Below, in pieces: positions 32,331-42,909 of a stretch of 64,000 bases of DNA. The translations under genes and the position numbers were made by a program. How positions within the stretch are numbered: position 1 is the stretch's first letter; the number at the start of each line of letters is the position of its first letter. Source of the DNA: Acanthosoma haemorrhoidale (taxonomy: Eukaryota; Arthropoda; Insecta; Hemiptera; Acanthosomatidae); the NCBI GenBank assembly GCA_930367205.1, contig OV884012.1:48939239-49003238 (forward strand), written 5' to 3'. Under the pieces are notes generated by a model that was given only the letters and a program-made list of their open reading frames with translations, did no database searches and was not told the DNA's origin.

Positions 32331-35300
32331 ATTAGATTCGAATCAATATAATGATTAGAGTATCATTTAAAAACTGGGAGGAATGGTTTATCTAATGTAT
32401 CGTAGAGGTCGGTCTACGTGTCTTGGTTCTCTATCAGATGCTTCGAGTTTAAAACACGTAACCCTCGACTCGAAGGCAAAGAGAAGACCTTCCATACTCT
32501 GTAACCAATAACCTGTTCCACTCCCTGAATTTATAGAAAATAATTTTCCAGCCGATACAGAAATATGATTTATAAACCCGCCATTATCTTCAAATTGCCT
32601 ACTGGCTATTTCTCTCTAAATTGATACACTAGGAAACAAGCAATTTTCTTAATGTCTTTAACTGCCGTCGAGTAAGACATTACTTCATCTTGCAAGTCAT
32701 GACTTTATCTAAGACGGACTTAGTGGTGATTTTCCGTACTTATTAAAAATATTATACTGGATCGATCAAAACTATTTTTATTCGAGGGGTGTACCGTTTG
32801 TATTTATCAGTAAAAATAATTACTTGTGACTAGCTTAAGTGTTGCTCGTAAATATTTTATCGCTTTTTGCCATTATCGGCTGTGCGTAAAAACTAAATTA
32901 TATGTTATTAACTTATAATTAACCGCTAAATAAAATTGAGTTCATCATGGCGTGTAAAAGTTGATTGATCATTTAGCGTAAACATTTCACAAGCCACTTC
33001 ATAAACGTTTTTGATGGAAAACACATCTCGGAAACCATACCGGTAATATAATAAGACAAAAGAAAAAAAATCGTTGATATAGCATTTTGCCATCAGGGTA
33101 AAACCAAATATATGCGTATATGACTTTTAAAATTTGACGTCCCCCTTCATAAACTCACTTCTGGTCTGGCTTTGCCGAAAGTAATAAAAAAAAAGGTTAG
33201 TCACTAAACGATGCAATGGGATTGTTGCACCGGTCAGCGCACCTTACGTTATTCTGTTTTTCTCCTTTATTCATAACAAAACCACAATCACTCAAAAAAA
33301 AAATAAATACAAAAGTAAAAAGAAAAATTCAACACAAACACTCTTTAAACTTAATAACTACTATGTCCATTTTCCTTACTAGCTATAATTTTTATTTTTT
33401 TTCAAGTCACCTAACCTCTCTAAACTCTTAGCGTATCCTAGCCTTCCAATCTATCGTCCTAAGAAGATCAGGTAATAAAATTTTATACCACCATTATACA
33501 AGGTCATATTTCCCCAAAATTCTTAAAATTCCATCGGAAATTATCTGACCATCCAACTACTCTAGCAAGATCACTTTTAAGCATCACCCATCAGTGCAAA
33601 CACCTCAAAATAGAAGCGGAAGTGACCCGATGATATTTTGTAAATATTTAGTCGCTGGGAGTTCTGGCGCTGGTTAGGTTTTTCTCCTTGTGTTCTGAGC
33701 GTTTGCACCTGTCGCACTCTCCTTCAGTCTCCACTTCTACCGAGCAGCGATGATGCGACTCCGGCAGTGCCCTGGGCCATCTCTCCAATTCCCGCAACTT
33801 TCTCAGTAGACTATATTGGGTGTACATAGGTATGCCTTTAGATCTTAGGTGTGAAATATGATAGTAATTGTAAATTTGGTATGAATACGACATTTTAACG
33901 CATCGTCTATCACCGTTCTAGGGCAGATTTTTTAAGATTATTTTTAAATAAAGATTTATTATTTATTTTATGAAAAACTCATATAGCTGTTATTTCTCAA
34001 AATGTGTCGGGATATCCCTTGATATAGTAACCCATGTGAATAGATAAGCTTGGCTATGCGTATAAAAGGGAGAAAATTTAATCAAATGTTATGGCTATAC
34101 GGATGTTGCCTTCGATGCAAGCTCATCTTTGATGTTCTGGCTCCATCTAATAATGCTGCCGGCCAGCTCCCTCTGAAGAAATAAATCAAAACTGGGCTCA
34201 TTACAACCGCCTAGTTTTCTTGGGGATCCCATTTCATTCTCATAAATTACATCTTCGGCCTTCTAGAAAAACCTTCCACAAACATTACAAAAGAGATAAA
34301 AAAAAAAAAGAAGAAAGAATACCCGAGAAAGTAAAAACTGGAAAGAATGGACTATCATAATCGCAGCCATACTTTGACTTTAATCCTGATTTGGGTGGGG
34401 GCTAAATGTTTAGTTTAGCGACTCTGATGTTTTGTAATGGTTTCATTATGGAGATTGTGTGGCCACGCATGACCCACTTGACTGATATATGTACGGTACT
34501 TCTTGTCTTTCAGACTGAGATCGAAGAACATGTCTCGAATGGAGAGGGGTGAAGCCTTGGCATCAAATATAATACGGGGACAGTTAATTTTTGAATTATT
34601 GTATTCCATTTATATATATATATATTTATATTTGTTTGCCTTCTGGCCACAAGTATTTTTTAAGTAAAACTTTTTTCTTTCTGTTATGCCTGTTCTCTCT
34701 ATCGTATCACGCTTATGGTCACTTAATTATTCAACTGGACACTGATCTTACCACCTCTCATTTCATGATTTCGTTACTCAACCTTCCGCGCTAAATTATC
34801 TTGATGTCCAAACTACTTCAATTGCTTGCTTATTTTCTTCAACATTTCCTTTACACGTTTATTATCAAATATTCAACTCACAAACCATTAATCCTATAGG
34901 GGTTGACTGAGAAAGTTTTCTTCAGAAAAACATTTTTCTGGTTTTCTCCAAAAACACTTTTAAATTAAATTTTTTATTGTATAATCACTTAAATATTATT
35001 TAGTAGCTGATCGTCAAGCTCACCTGTCACTTATCATTCATTGTCTTCTTCAACCCTCCTTGAGATGGTAAGTGGATTAATGTGTTTTTATTGTCTTGTA
35101 AATGTCAATCGAGCATTTATTATTAATTAAATATGCTCTCATATTTGCCTCAGTAGACAATTTAAGCGCTCTAGTGGCATTATCAATTTACCATATTATT
35201 ATTATTATTACAAATTATTACTGGGCTATTATTATAGGAGAAGAATTCATTGCCTTAGATTTCGAATATAACGCGCCATAACCTGAATTTGCAGCGCACT

Positions 35301-36296
35301 CAATAAGGTAGTTTCCAATTTTCGACGCTGCATCCGACCTGTAAACTGTGGTGAAATCATTGGAAAGCACCGCACTAATTGTTGTTTGTATTCAAAGTTC
35401 ACGGAATATGTGCAACGGACTTCGCTGCCATAAAGTTGGTCTATTATATCTTACACTGAACGTCTGCTTCATAACGCTTGGCTAATTAAGTTGTAGATTC
35501 AAGTTAGGCGAATACTTTTGCAGAAAAATGCCCGGAACTTCATTACATATATATCTATGGAGGATTCTAAGAACTACTGTTTCATCTATGCATTTGGATA
35601 GGTGGATTTTAACAGTTTTAACGAAAGTCTCATCTTGTAAAGCCTTCAGCGTGGTGTTTCAAATAATACAGGGGTTTCATTGTTAACGCTGAATTTACCA
35701 TTTACAGGTTAGTGTAATAATATATAAATGTATAATATGTAAATATGAAGTACTGTAATTTTGCAAATTAGTTAGGCCACCCATAATTATTATTCACACA
35801 ATCGTTTTTTCACACATCAAATGGTATACCTTTAGTGCAAGGTCACATACTGTAAATTATGTGTAATTACGTGATGCTCCATATATTCTTCTTCTTGCGA
35901 TTCCAAAGTATTCACTGCAGTTTAATTAGGACATCGACCTGCAGCAGTTCTTGGTAGATCAACGCGCCAAATTAAATACATTAGTTAGATGAAATTTGCA
36001 AGTAGTATAATGAAAATAGGTATTGAACATTGAACCACTCGTAATTTAAGAACCTTTACCGTTAAAAAAAAAATCAATAACTATTATTGTTCTATTGTTT
36101 TCTTCTTATGTTCTAGCATCTGAAGTACGCTTGAGCCTTCATATAAGCAAATGTCAATAAACGTTATTAATAATTAAAGTAAACTCTGTACATAATCACG
36201 TATATGTATAAAAATAAATATTGTGGAGACAAAATAGAGATAATTCGTTGTTTTAAAGTTATGTACATCTATACACATTTTTCCGTCTCTTGTATT
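32331..36296. other. Gene-free stretch with small GC-richer patches
   Basis: Mostly AT-rich. Patches at 33640-33860, 34380-34560 and 35260-35480 have more balanced composition. Frames there (33648-33893 and 34415-34609, both minus) have no recognisable domain. A small (TA)n run lies near 34611-34624. Confidence 0.4.
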
Positions 36297-36299
36297 GGT

Positions 36300-36401
36300 T
36301 CCAACCACCCTAATTCTCTAGCACCGTCATTGCAATGCACCACTCATCCCTATAATCCTCCTCGGAGATTAAAACGGCAGTGGCCTCGTGACCTGCTATA
36401 A
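36300..36401 (+). pseudogene. LINE ORF2 terminal codons
   Basis: 33 codons from SNHPN to RQWPRDLL and a stop, colinear with 12356-12460 (minus). This is the complete, unbroken C-terminus of family A ORF2. Confidence 0.9.
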
Positions 36402-36735
36402 CTAAGTGTTAGTGGGAGTCCTGGCAATGGCCAGTTTCTCTAATCATGTCCTGAGCGACTGTGGCTCTCGCGCTCTTGGTCAGCCTCCGCTGGCTTTTAT
36501 CCAGTGACGCGGCTGACGTAGGAGCGTGGGGGACTTCCCAAGACTCCGCTGCCTCCTTCGCATGCGAGGGAGGTGACAATCATGTGGACTTGGGGGGCCT
36601 CTGGGCTGTTTGTAAATATTGTATGAATGAGCGAGTGAATGATATTGTAAATATGGTATGAATGATAACATTTATCTCAATTACTTATTGCCTAATAAAG
36701 AAGGCAGATTGTAATTTTTTCTTAATAAATTGTTG
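36300..36735 (+). mobile_element. LINE family A 3' fragment, plus sense
   Basis: A plus-strand copy of the last ~435 bases of the main LINE. It holds the ORF2 C-terminus (SNHPNSLAPSLQ to QWPRDLL, stop TAA at 36399-36401), then the shared 3' untranslated region with GTCCTGGCAATGGCCAGTTT, GGGCTGTTTGTAAATATTGT and GGCAGATTGTAATTTT. The tail is short. It directly precedes the direct repeat at 36748. Confidence 0.93.
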
Positions 36736-36747
36736 TTGTTAGTAAAT

Positions 36748-36925
36748 GAACTATAACTGATTCGATGGGCTGTAGTCTAGCTCTATTTTTTTGCATTATT
36801 TATGGGATTTCAATCCATTATTGAGGGTGGGATTTTGCAGAATTTACAGACAGTCAGACGAAAGGCGTTCGCCCCGTACCTGATTAGTAGAAAGTAGGGA
36901 CTTCTTTCTGGGACCTGATAAATTT
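36748..36925. repeat. Dispersed direct repeat, copy 1
   Basis: 178 bases nearly identical to 38296-38469, starting GAACTATAACTGATTCGATG and ending CTGATAAATTT. Here it is followed by a run of about 20 A. A 4-base insertion and scattered substitutions separate the copies. Family unknown; no coding content. Confidence 0.88.
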
Positions 36926-37370
36926 AAAAAAAAAAAAAAAAATGGATTGGTTCTCCTACCGGGCTTGTATTGCAATAAATATGATCAACCATATGCAGTT
37001 TTAATGTACAATACAAAACTAGCTCACTGAATAGCTACTGACAACTAAAACCTGGTAAAGTATACCCCCCCCAATAATCACGTTTCACGCTTGAAAATTT
37101 TGTTCAATGGCCTAGCTTACTCTCAATTAATGCATTTAACGTTTAAATATAGTCTAAAACCAGCATCCACTACGTGAAAAAAATAGTAATCACAGATTTA
37201 TCAGCAAAAACGTAAACAATGTTGGCTTAAGATTTTTGTATGCAACATTTGTTTTGGAATATTCAACTCTTATCCCTTATTCCATATTCGCCTTTAATTA
37301 AACATTAACATAAAAAATTGTTAAAGGGAGAAAACACACAGAAAATTAAATTTATTATGAAGGTGGAAGG
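36926..37370. other. AT-rich non-coding stretch
   Basis: Poly-A run then AT-rich DNA; nothing recognised. Confidence 0.45.
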
Positions 37371-37480
37371 CGAGTCCCCTTTGCCAATTACAGCCTGGCT
37401 AGTGGAAGGGAATTGAACCTTTGAGGCAATGCAGTTTGTATCAGTGTCTAAAGTCTAAGGCAAATGGCTTCTTCAGCTAT
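37371..37480 (-). mobile_element. Putative tRNA-derived SINE fragment
   Basis: The minus strand has an A-box-like TAGCTGAAGAAG (37468-37479) and a B-box GGTTCAATTCC (37409-37419). The 60-base spacing is longer than in most tRNAs. Position and order fit a pol III promoter. It lies inside a GC-richer region and could also be chance. Confidence 0.35.
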
Positions 37481-38200
37481 TGAATTGATGACATCTCCGG
37501 ATCTTGCTGTGAAATATAAATGGGCCCCCTTTAAACAGCTAGACAGATAACATACAGCCGTTTTTGAGTGTACCTGGACATCTGCGCATAATCCCTCGCT
37601 CATGGCCGAACGACGGTGTCCGAAAACGCTCCTTGGCACCAATCAATCTTCGGAGGCTTATAAGTAGTCTATAATTATGGAACGAAAACGAATCGAGCTA
37701 TGATGCTAATTCTGCTCTAATACTGCGAGAGTATATGCGACTCAATGTGAATGCGTAGATGCCCTATGTGAATTACCCCAAGTCTAATAATCGAATTTGT
37801 CGTAGAAGTAATGGCGTAAATGTTGCGGGGCCCCTCCGGAGTTCAAGCTAATTATAGCATCTTTAAAACTCCAAGGGATCTAATGAAAGTTACTCTATTT
37901 AACTTAGTCGCGAGAGTTCCCGAAAGTTAATAAGCTTTGTAATAAATGTATAATAGCTTACGTTACCAAACTGCTGCTAAATTAATTTATTAAAGTTCCA
38001 TTGTCTTTAGTTATACTTAAAATTTTAATTAGTACAATAATTGACCGGGTGTATGCAGTACAAATATTTGGCATGCTCGGAGTGTTTGAGCTAGTCATAA
38101 TGGACGAGCTCGATTCTAACCGAGGTCGGGCCCACGGTATAAGCTGTACATTTAAATTATTACCAGATAAGGATAATGACTAGTACTCCATTAATTCGGG
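37481..38200. promoter_or_regulatory. GC-richer islands, candidate conserved non-coding
   Basis: Two patches (about 37481-37890 and 38040-38200) differ from the AT-rich flanks. The second contains CAGATAAGGATAATG, with GATAA and homeodomain-like ATTA (TAAT) cores close together. The frames present are short and domain-free. Confidence 0.25.
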
Positions 38201-38251
38201 CTTAAGTAGGAACAATACTCGCTTTAACCACAAGCAAGAAGCTACATATTC

Positions 38252-38268
38252 ATGGGGGGGGGGGGGGT
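38252..38268. repeat. Poly-G tract
   Basis: A run of about 14-16 G, prone to length error in assembly. Confidence 0.85.
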
Positions 38269-38295
38269 ACAACCAAGTATCACTGATACTTGCTT

Positions 38296-38469
38296 GAACT
38301 AAAACTGATTCGATGATCTGTAGTCTAGCTCTATTTTTTTGCATTATTTATGGGATTTCAATCCATTATTGAGTGTGGGATTTTGCAGCATTTACCGACA
38401 GTCAGACGAAAGGCGTTCGCCCCGTACCTGATTGAAAGTAGGGACTTCTTTCTGGGGCCTGATAAATTT
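38296..38469. repeat. Dispersed direct repeat, copy 2
   Basis: 174 bases matching 36748-36925 in the same orientation. No poly-A follows; instead unrelated sequence begins after CTGATAAATTT. Confidence 0.88.
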
Positions 38470-39126
38470 CAAAATCACATTCCTTCCCGACCCTGTTAGT
38501 CTTAAGGAGACATGGCCATGTAAGGGATTTTTATATTAAATGTACATTAATATAATACATAATATATGTATTTGAAAAAAAAAACAAGTAAAATATTCAT
38601 GTTGTTTCCTCGGTTGCCTGAACAGTGTTCTTTTAAAATCTTGAAAATTGTAAGTATTAGGAGGTCATCGCCAAGAAAATCGAGCCTTTTCAAGAATCAG
38701 ATATTTACAGGACACGAAAACTAACTTTAAACGTACGCAAAATATAACTTGACGATTCTGCGTTCCTATTAGGCAACACCTCGTCTTTTAGGGCACAGGC
38801 TGAAAATTCAAAGGAACATTGAGCATTGGTCCAAAAATATCCTTTTTATGAAAGAGACCTTATTATTCAAACAATTTTGTAAATATGCTTTATTGTAAAA
38901 AAATTGATGTCAACCATCGTGCAACTGATATTATGCTTTCAAGAATAATTATTGAATTTTGTTTTTTTAGTGGTCAATTGTAATTTCCTATTATATAATT
39001 TTGTTTGTTATCTAATTTTATTGCTACAAACTAAATGTTATACAATAATATTTATAATTTAGGCATTGTGAAAAAACGCGTTTTTCAGAAAACGGTTATA
39101 CATTATGTATTTTTACATTGCCGGTT
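38470..39126. other. AT-rich non-coding stretch
   Basis: Nothing supportable. Confidence 0.45.
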
Positions 39127-39155
39127 GACGTTTCGCCTGTTCATGCGTCTTCAAG
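39127..39155 (-). ncRNA. Hammerhead-like core motif
   Basis: The minus strand reads CTTGAAGA, a CGC/GCG stem with an eight-base loop, then GAAACGTC. GAAAC and the GTC cleavage triplet are intact; the C3 position is T. Flanks do not form a convincing helix I, so this copy is probably inactive or partial. The same unit, better closed, is at 6358-6400. Confidence 0.4.
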
Positions 39156-40550
39156 AGTAAAAATCAAACACATTACATGTAAAAAAATATATATAATTGC
39201 AAGTAATAAAATTGGTAACAATCCAAAGAAAGCAGGCCTATGATTGGTTAAATGTTTCAAAAATTATTGTTCCACTCTTCCATTATCATATGACGAATCG
39301 GTAAAAATTGTGTAATGTTAAATGAAAATTTAAAATGTTAACTCATATTATGTGGGATTTTGAGTGTAAATTTTAAAATACAGTTTTTTTTTGTGGCGAG
39401 AATATCAATATTAATTATGTAAAATACACGCAAAATATACCACTGTGCATGCAGCATAATAATAAATGCATACATAGACACACACACACACATATATATA
39501 TATTGAAATATATCATATACCGATATACATATATATATTGAAAAAAAGTTAACGCACTCTATTAAAAACATTTATATTCGTATATAAGACTATGTTAGAT
39601 ATGTCTGAAATTCTGATTGAATGAATTGGCATTTAGATTGTTTATTCCTTTTTTTTTTGTAATCAAGACAAAATGAATGGAAGTAAATTACCAGTTAATA
39701 ATGGATATGGTTTGTATAGTAAAAAACACAACTTTTTTCAAAACACGGTCGCTACTTAAAGTTGATGACTTTAGGTCAAAGTAAGGAAGTGAAGGATTCC
39801 ATGTGTGGACAGGGAGTGAGCGGGCGGGAACAATGACCAGTAATGGAGTATACAAGTAGTCTGTGCGGCTATTTAAGAAATAGTAGCAGGTCCTTCTTAT
39901 TCCCCTACTAAGGGACCGGGAATGGAGAAACAAGAGGGAATGGACTCTAGAGAATGGTAACTAATTTCAAAATATTTAAATGAGAGAAAAATGGTTTATT
40001 TATTATACATGAAATGCTGCCCAGTGGAGCTGTGCATTTTGAATAGGGATGAAGAACACAAATTGTACTGTGCTTCTTTACAGGAAAGAGGTAACTAAAT
40101 CATTACGAAATATCGTATGTGACAATAGAGAAGTAAGTAATATAAAGCAAATGATGTGTTATTAACATAAGCTAACAACTTGTATAATAAATTATGGATT
40201 GTGGAATGGTACAGTAAGATAAAGATAGTTATTCACTATGTTTAAATGTTTAGATATTTCATCTAATTCTTTATGACTCCCCATAAAGCTTCAGTACGAG
40301 GTTCCTGTGTCTTCCGAATTTCTATTTGTATGGATTTTTGATAGATAATATATGAACGTTTTCTAATCCATCTAGATATAATTCCGGTAATAACGTGTTC
40401 GAAAAGTTTCCCATTGCTAACCCTTTAATTCGTGTGAAGAACTCATTATTGAATCTGGAGTAGTTTTGTTTGAGCTACATTTTAAATAATATCGACTTCC
40501 GGTATATGTTTCTTGCGTTCCGTGTATTTTAGTTACACCTTTTACACCTC
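39156..40550. other. AT-rich non-coding stretch
   Basis: A (CA)n/(TA)n tract lies at about 39478-39503. The frames at 39338-39571 and 39688-39933 (minus) lack domains. Confidence 0.45.
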
Positions 40551-40559
40551 CTTCCCAGG

Positions 40560-40775
40560 TTCGAGGTCCCCACCATCACCGAAGCCATCCAAAGAAGACA
40601 CATACAGTTCTTTGACTCGATGAAACATAGCCAAAATCCTCTGTTCCGAGACATGACACCCCCACCGCTACCGGCAAGATGGCAACTCTCAAGATTTGGT
40701 AAAGCAGACCAAATGGCGGACATCACGGTGCTTGGCCCACCAACAACAAGCCTCCCATCACTGCTATCCAACTAA
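40560..40775 (+). pseudogene. LINE ORF2 C-terminal fragment, family B-like
   Basis: 71 codons from FEVPTITEAIQRRHIQFF through LPARWQLSRFGKADQMADI to LPSLLSN and TAA. The pattern (basic helix, proline-rich turn, short tail) is that of a LINE ORF2 C-terminus after the RT domain. No catalytic residues are included. Confidence 0.7.
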
Positions 40776-41016
40776 ATAAGACTGCACTACATGCCTAGAG
40801 GGACTGTAGGCCCAGCCACCAGTGGACTCTCACCACTGTACCGCAACAATCAACCTCTACCGAGGCTTCCCACACTTCTTAATTCTCTCACACCACCTTC
40901 AAGCAAGTACTCCTAGTACAAGGATCCACTCAACCCAAATATTCCTTTATTTTTCCCTCATCCTTAATCTTATAATTAGAGAGCTAAGAAAAAAAAAAAA
41001 AAAAAAAAAAAAAACC
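40560..41016 (+). mobile_element. Second LINE family, 3' end with poly-A
   Basis: Plus-strand 3' end of a different non-LTR retrotransposon: the ORF2 C-terminus (stop at 40773-40775), a ~215-bp 3' untranslated region rich in CTCACCAC/CCACACTTC words, GAGAGCTAAG and a pure poly-A of about 25 bases (40988-41014). The terminus matches family B tails, so this may be the source type or a sister family of those. The 5' end is truncated or decayed before 40550. Confidence 0.88.
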
Positions 41017-41315
41017 CTCCTCCGGGGAGATATTGGGGAACAAATTGACTGAATCGAACGAAACTAAGATGCAGTCTTCTGTTAAGTTCACCTCCTCCAA
41101 TATTTCCACTACCTATTTAGCATTATTTATCGAATATTCCACTTTAAAATTCTCTGTAGCTACGAATTCCATGACCATTCTTTCTTATTTTTTCTGTCGA
41201 TGCCATCGTGATATCTACTATTGGTCTTAATGGTATTCCGTCTTTGTGCACTTTTGGTACGCAATAGTCTCGATGCAAACGGGTTAAGTCGAATCAGACT
41301 TTGTGTATTTGTATT
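41017..41315. other. Non-coding stretch after LINE poly-A
   Basis: No recognised feature. Confidence 0.4.
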
Positions 41316-41425
41316 TTGGTCACGAATAAGTGACCAATTTGTATCATTTGACAGTTTATTTTAGTTTGGAGGTAACTGAAGATGGCAGCTCAAATCTGTC
41401 GAAAGCCTGGCTGTGAGAAATTGGT
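41316..41425 (+). ncRNA. Hammerhead-like motif inside nested inverted repeats
   Basis: CTGAAGA (41376-41382) is followed by a GGCAG/CTGTC stem and GAAAGC (41401-41406); both core words are intact. ACCAATTT (41333-41340) pairs with AAATTGGT (41418-41425) around the unit, and TTGGTCAC/GTGACCAA (41316-41337) forms a hairpin just upstream. The expected cleavage triplet is not clear (GCTG instead of an NUH site), so activity is doubtful. Confidence 0.4.
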
Positions 41426-42163
41426 TTGGACAATTTTGGGTCGATATAAGAAAAAAAATAGTTTATTTTATGAATTAAGGCAGTCAGCCAAGGCAGTTCA
41501 ATGGATCAACTAGTTAAATTATTTTTTTTATAATTTAAATGACATTCCTTTCATATATAGTATCACTTTGAGATCTAAGTGATAAAGCTAAACATAAAAG
41601 AGTTTTGAGTGTTGATTTGTTGAGTGCAAGGTTCTTCGAGGATCTTCATAACCAGTGAATCTACAGTTCAAGTCAATTGAAATGGGACCCACAAATAAAT
41701 ATTGCTAACTTTTGCAAAGGGACAATAGGTTGTAGATATTAATATAAAACGTTTAATAATGAAATAAAATATGTCTATAGCTGCAAAATTTAAAAACTTT
41801 ATCTCTATTGCATTATTATAGTTCCGGCATCTTGACGGGAAGTGAAGTGAACCAACTGGGTTTATTTTTTTCCTTTTTCAGTATAGTCGGGAAAATATCT
41901 AACTTTAAGAAAAAAAAATCCTTTTTTTTTCATATTTTACCAACAGTAAGTTTTTCTTAAAACAAATTGTAGAAAAATACTTAAGCTATTAACAAAAGAC
42001 TACGTACTAAATCGTGGGACCAGCGATTTATGTGTTGGCTCATAACTGACCGATGATACCATCTACCAAAATTTGTGGTGTGTGGTTGTCTTTTACAGAA
42101 AATGCAATGTCCAGATTCATCTTGAAGTAAGAAAGTTTATCCTCATGTTTCGTTGTTGTTGAA
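41426..42163. other. AT-rich non-coding stretch
   Basis: Nothing supportable. Confidence 0.45.
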
Positions 42164-42909
42164 TCGTTCGCTAAGACTAGAATTAAACCATGGCTTTATA
42201 ATATGATTTTATTCAACGTTTCCGTAGACACGACCTTCTGTCTCATTCAGTCTTTTGTACACTCCTTGTTCAATAGTTAGTTATGAATGTCATTGCTATA
42301 GAAGTCACCTAAGTTACAAGTAACGAGAAAGTGGTAACAGAGCATCTGGATTTACGCCCATCCAGGTCGAAGGATGCCGAAGCACCCAGGAAACTGGACA
42401 TTAGAACTACTCGCCGTAAATTGGTTCAAGCGATCTAAATTAGTCAATGTGGGCTCGACCTTCGGCCAGTGTTTGAGCTCTCGACAACTAATCCAATGAA
42501 GCTTCGTTTGTAACTGTCATTCGTGAATAGTACGTGGCTAATTCGTATAGTCAGTTGCACGTAGACAATTTGTCGATAAACTGAGTTAAATCTCTGTGGT
42601 CATACTTAGTGCATTAGCATAATAAACGACTGTTGAATGTTATATTGATTGAACCCAACAGACGAGGGAAAGGCCTTTCTTTTATTCGCCAATCTTTGCC
42701 TATCTGTAAATATGTATGTTCCGTGGTAAAATTGATTTGATGTTTTAAAGCTACAGACCATAACACCTCCAAATATAGCTGTAACACCTGGAAACTGAAC
42801 GTGAAAACTGTTGAGCTTGTTTTTTCCTATAAATGCTGGGCTATTCCGAAAACCCTGCTCTGAAGCAACGCTAACACCCGTTAGCTAACACTAAGTTCGT
42901 TCGCTAAGA
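42164..42909. other. Segment bounded by a 13-bp direct repeat
   Basis: TCGTTCGCTAAGA occurs at 42164-42176 and 42897-42909. The 720 bases between are less AT-rich than the flanks. TGGTAACAGAGC at 42332-42343 resembles a retrovirus-like primer binding site for initiator tRNA-Met, and a short frame follows (KDAEAPRKLDIRTTRRKLV). It could be a degraded LTR element leader, but no LTR pair, poly-A or gag domain is recognised. Confidence 0.3.
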
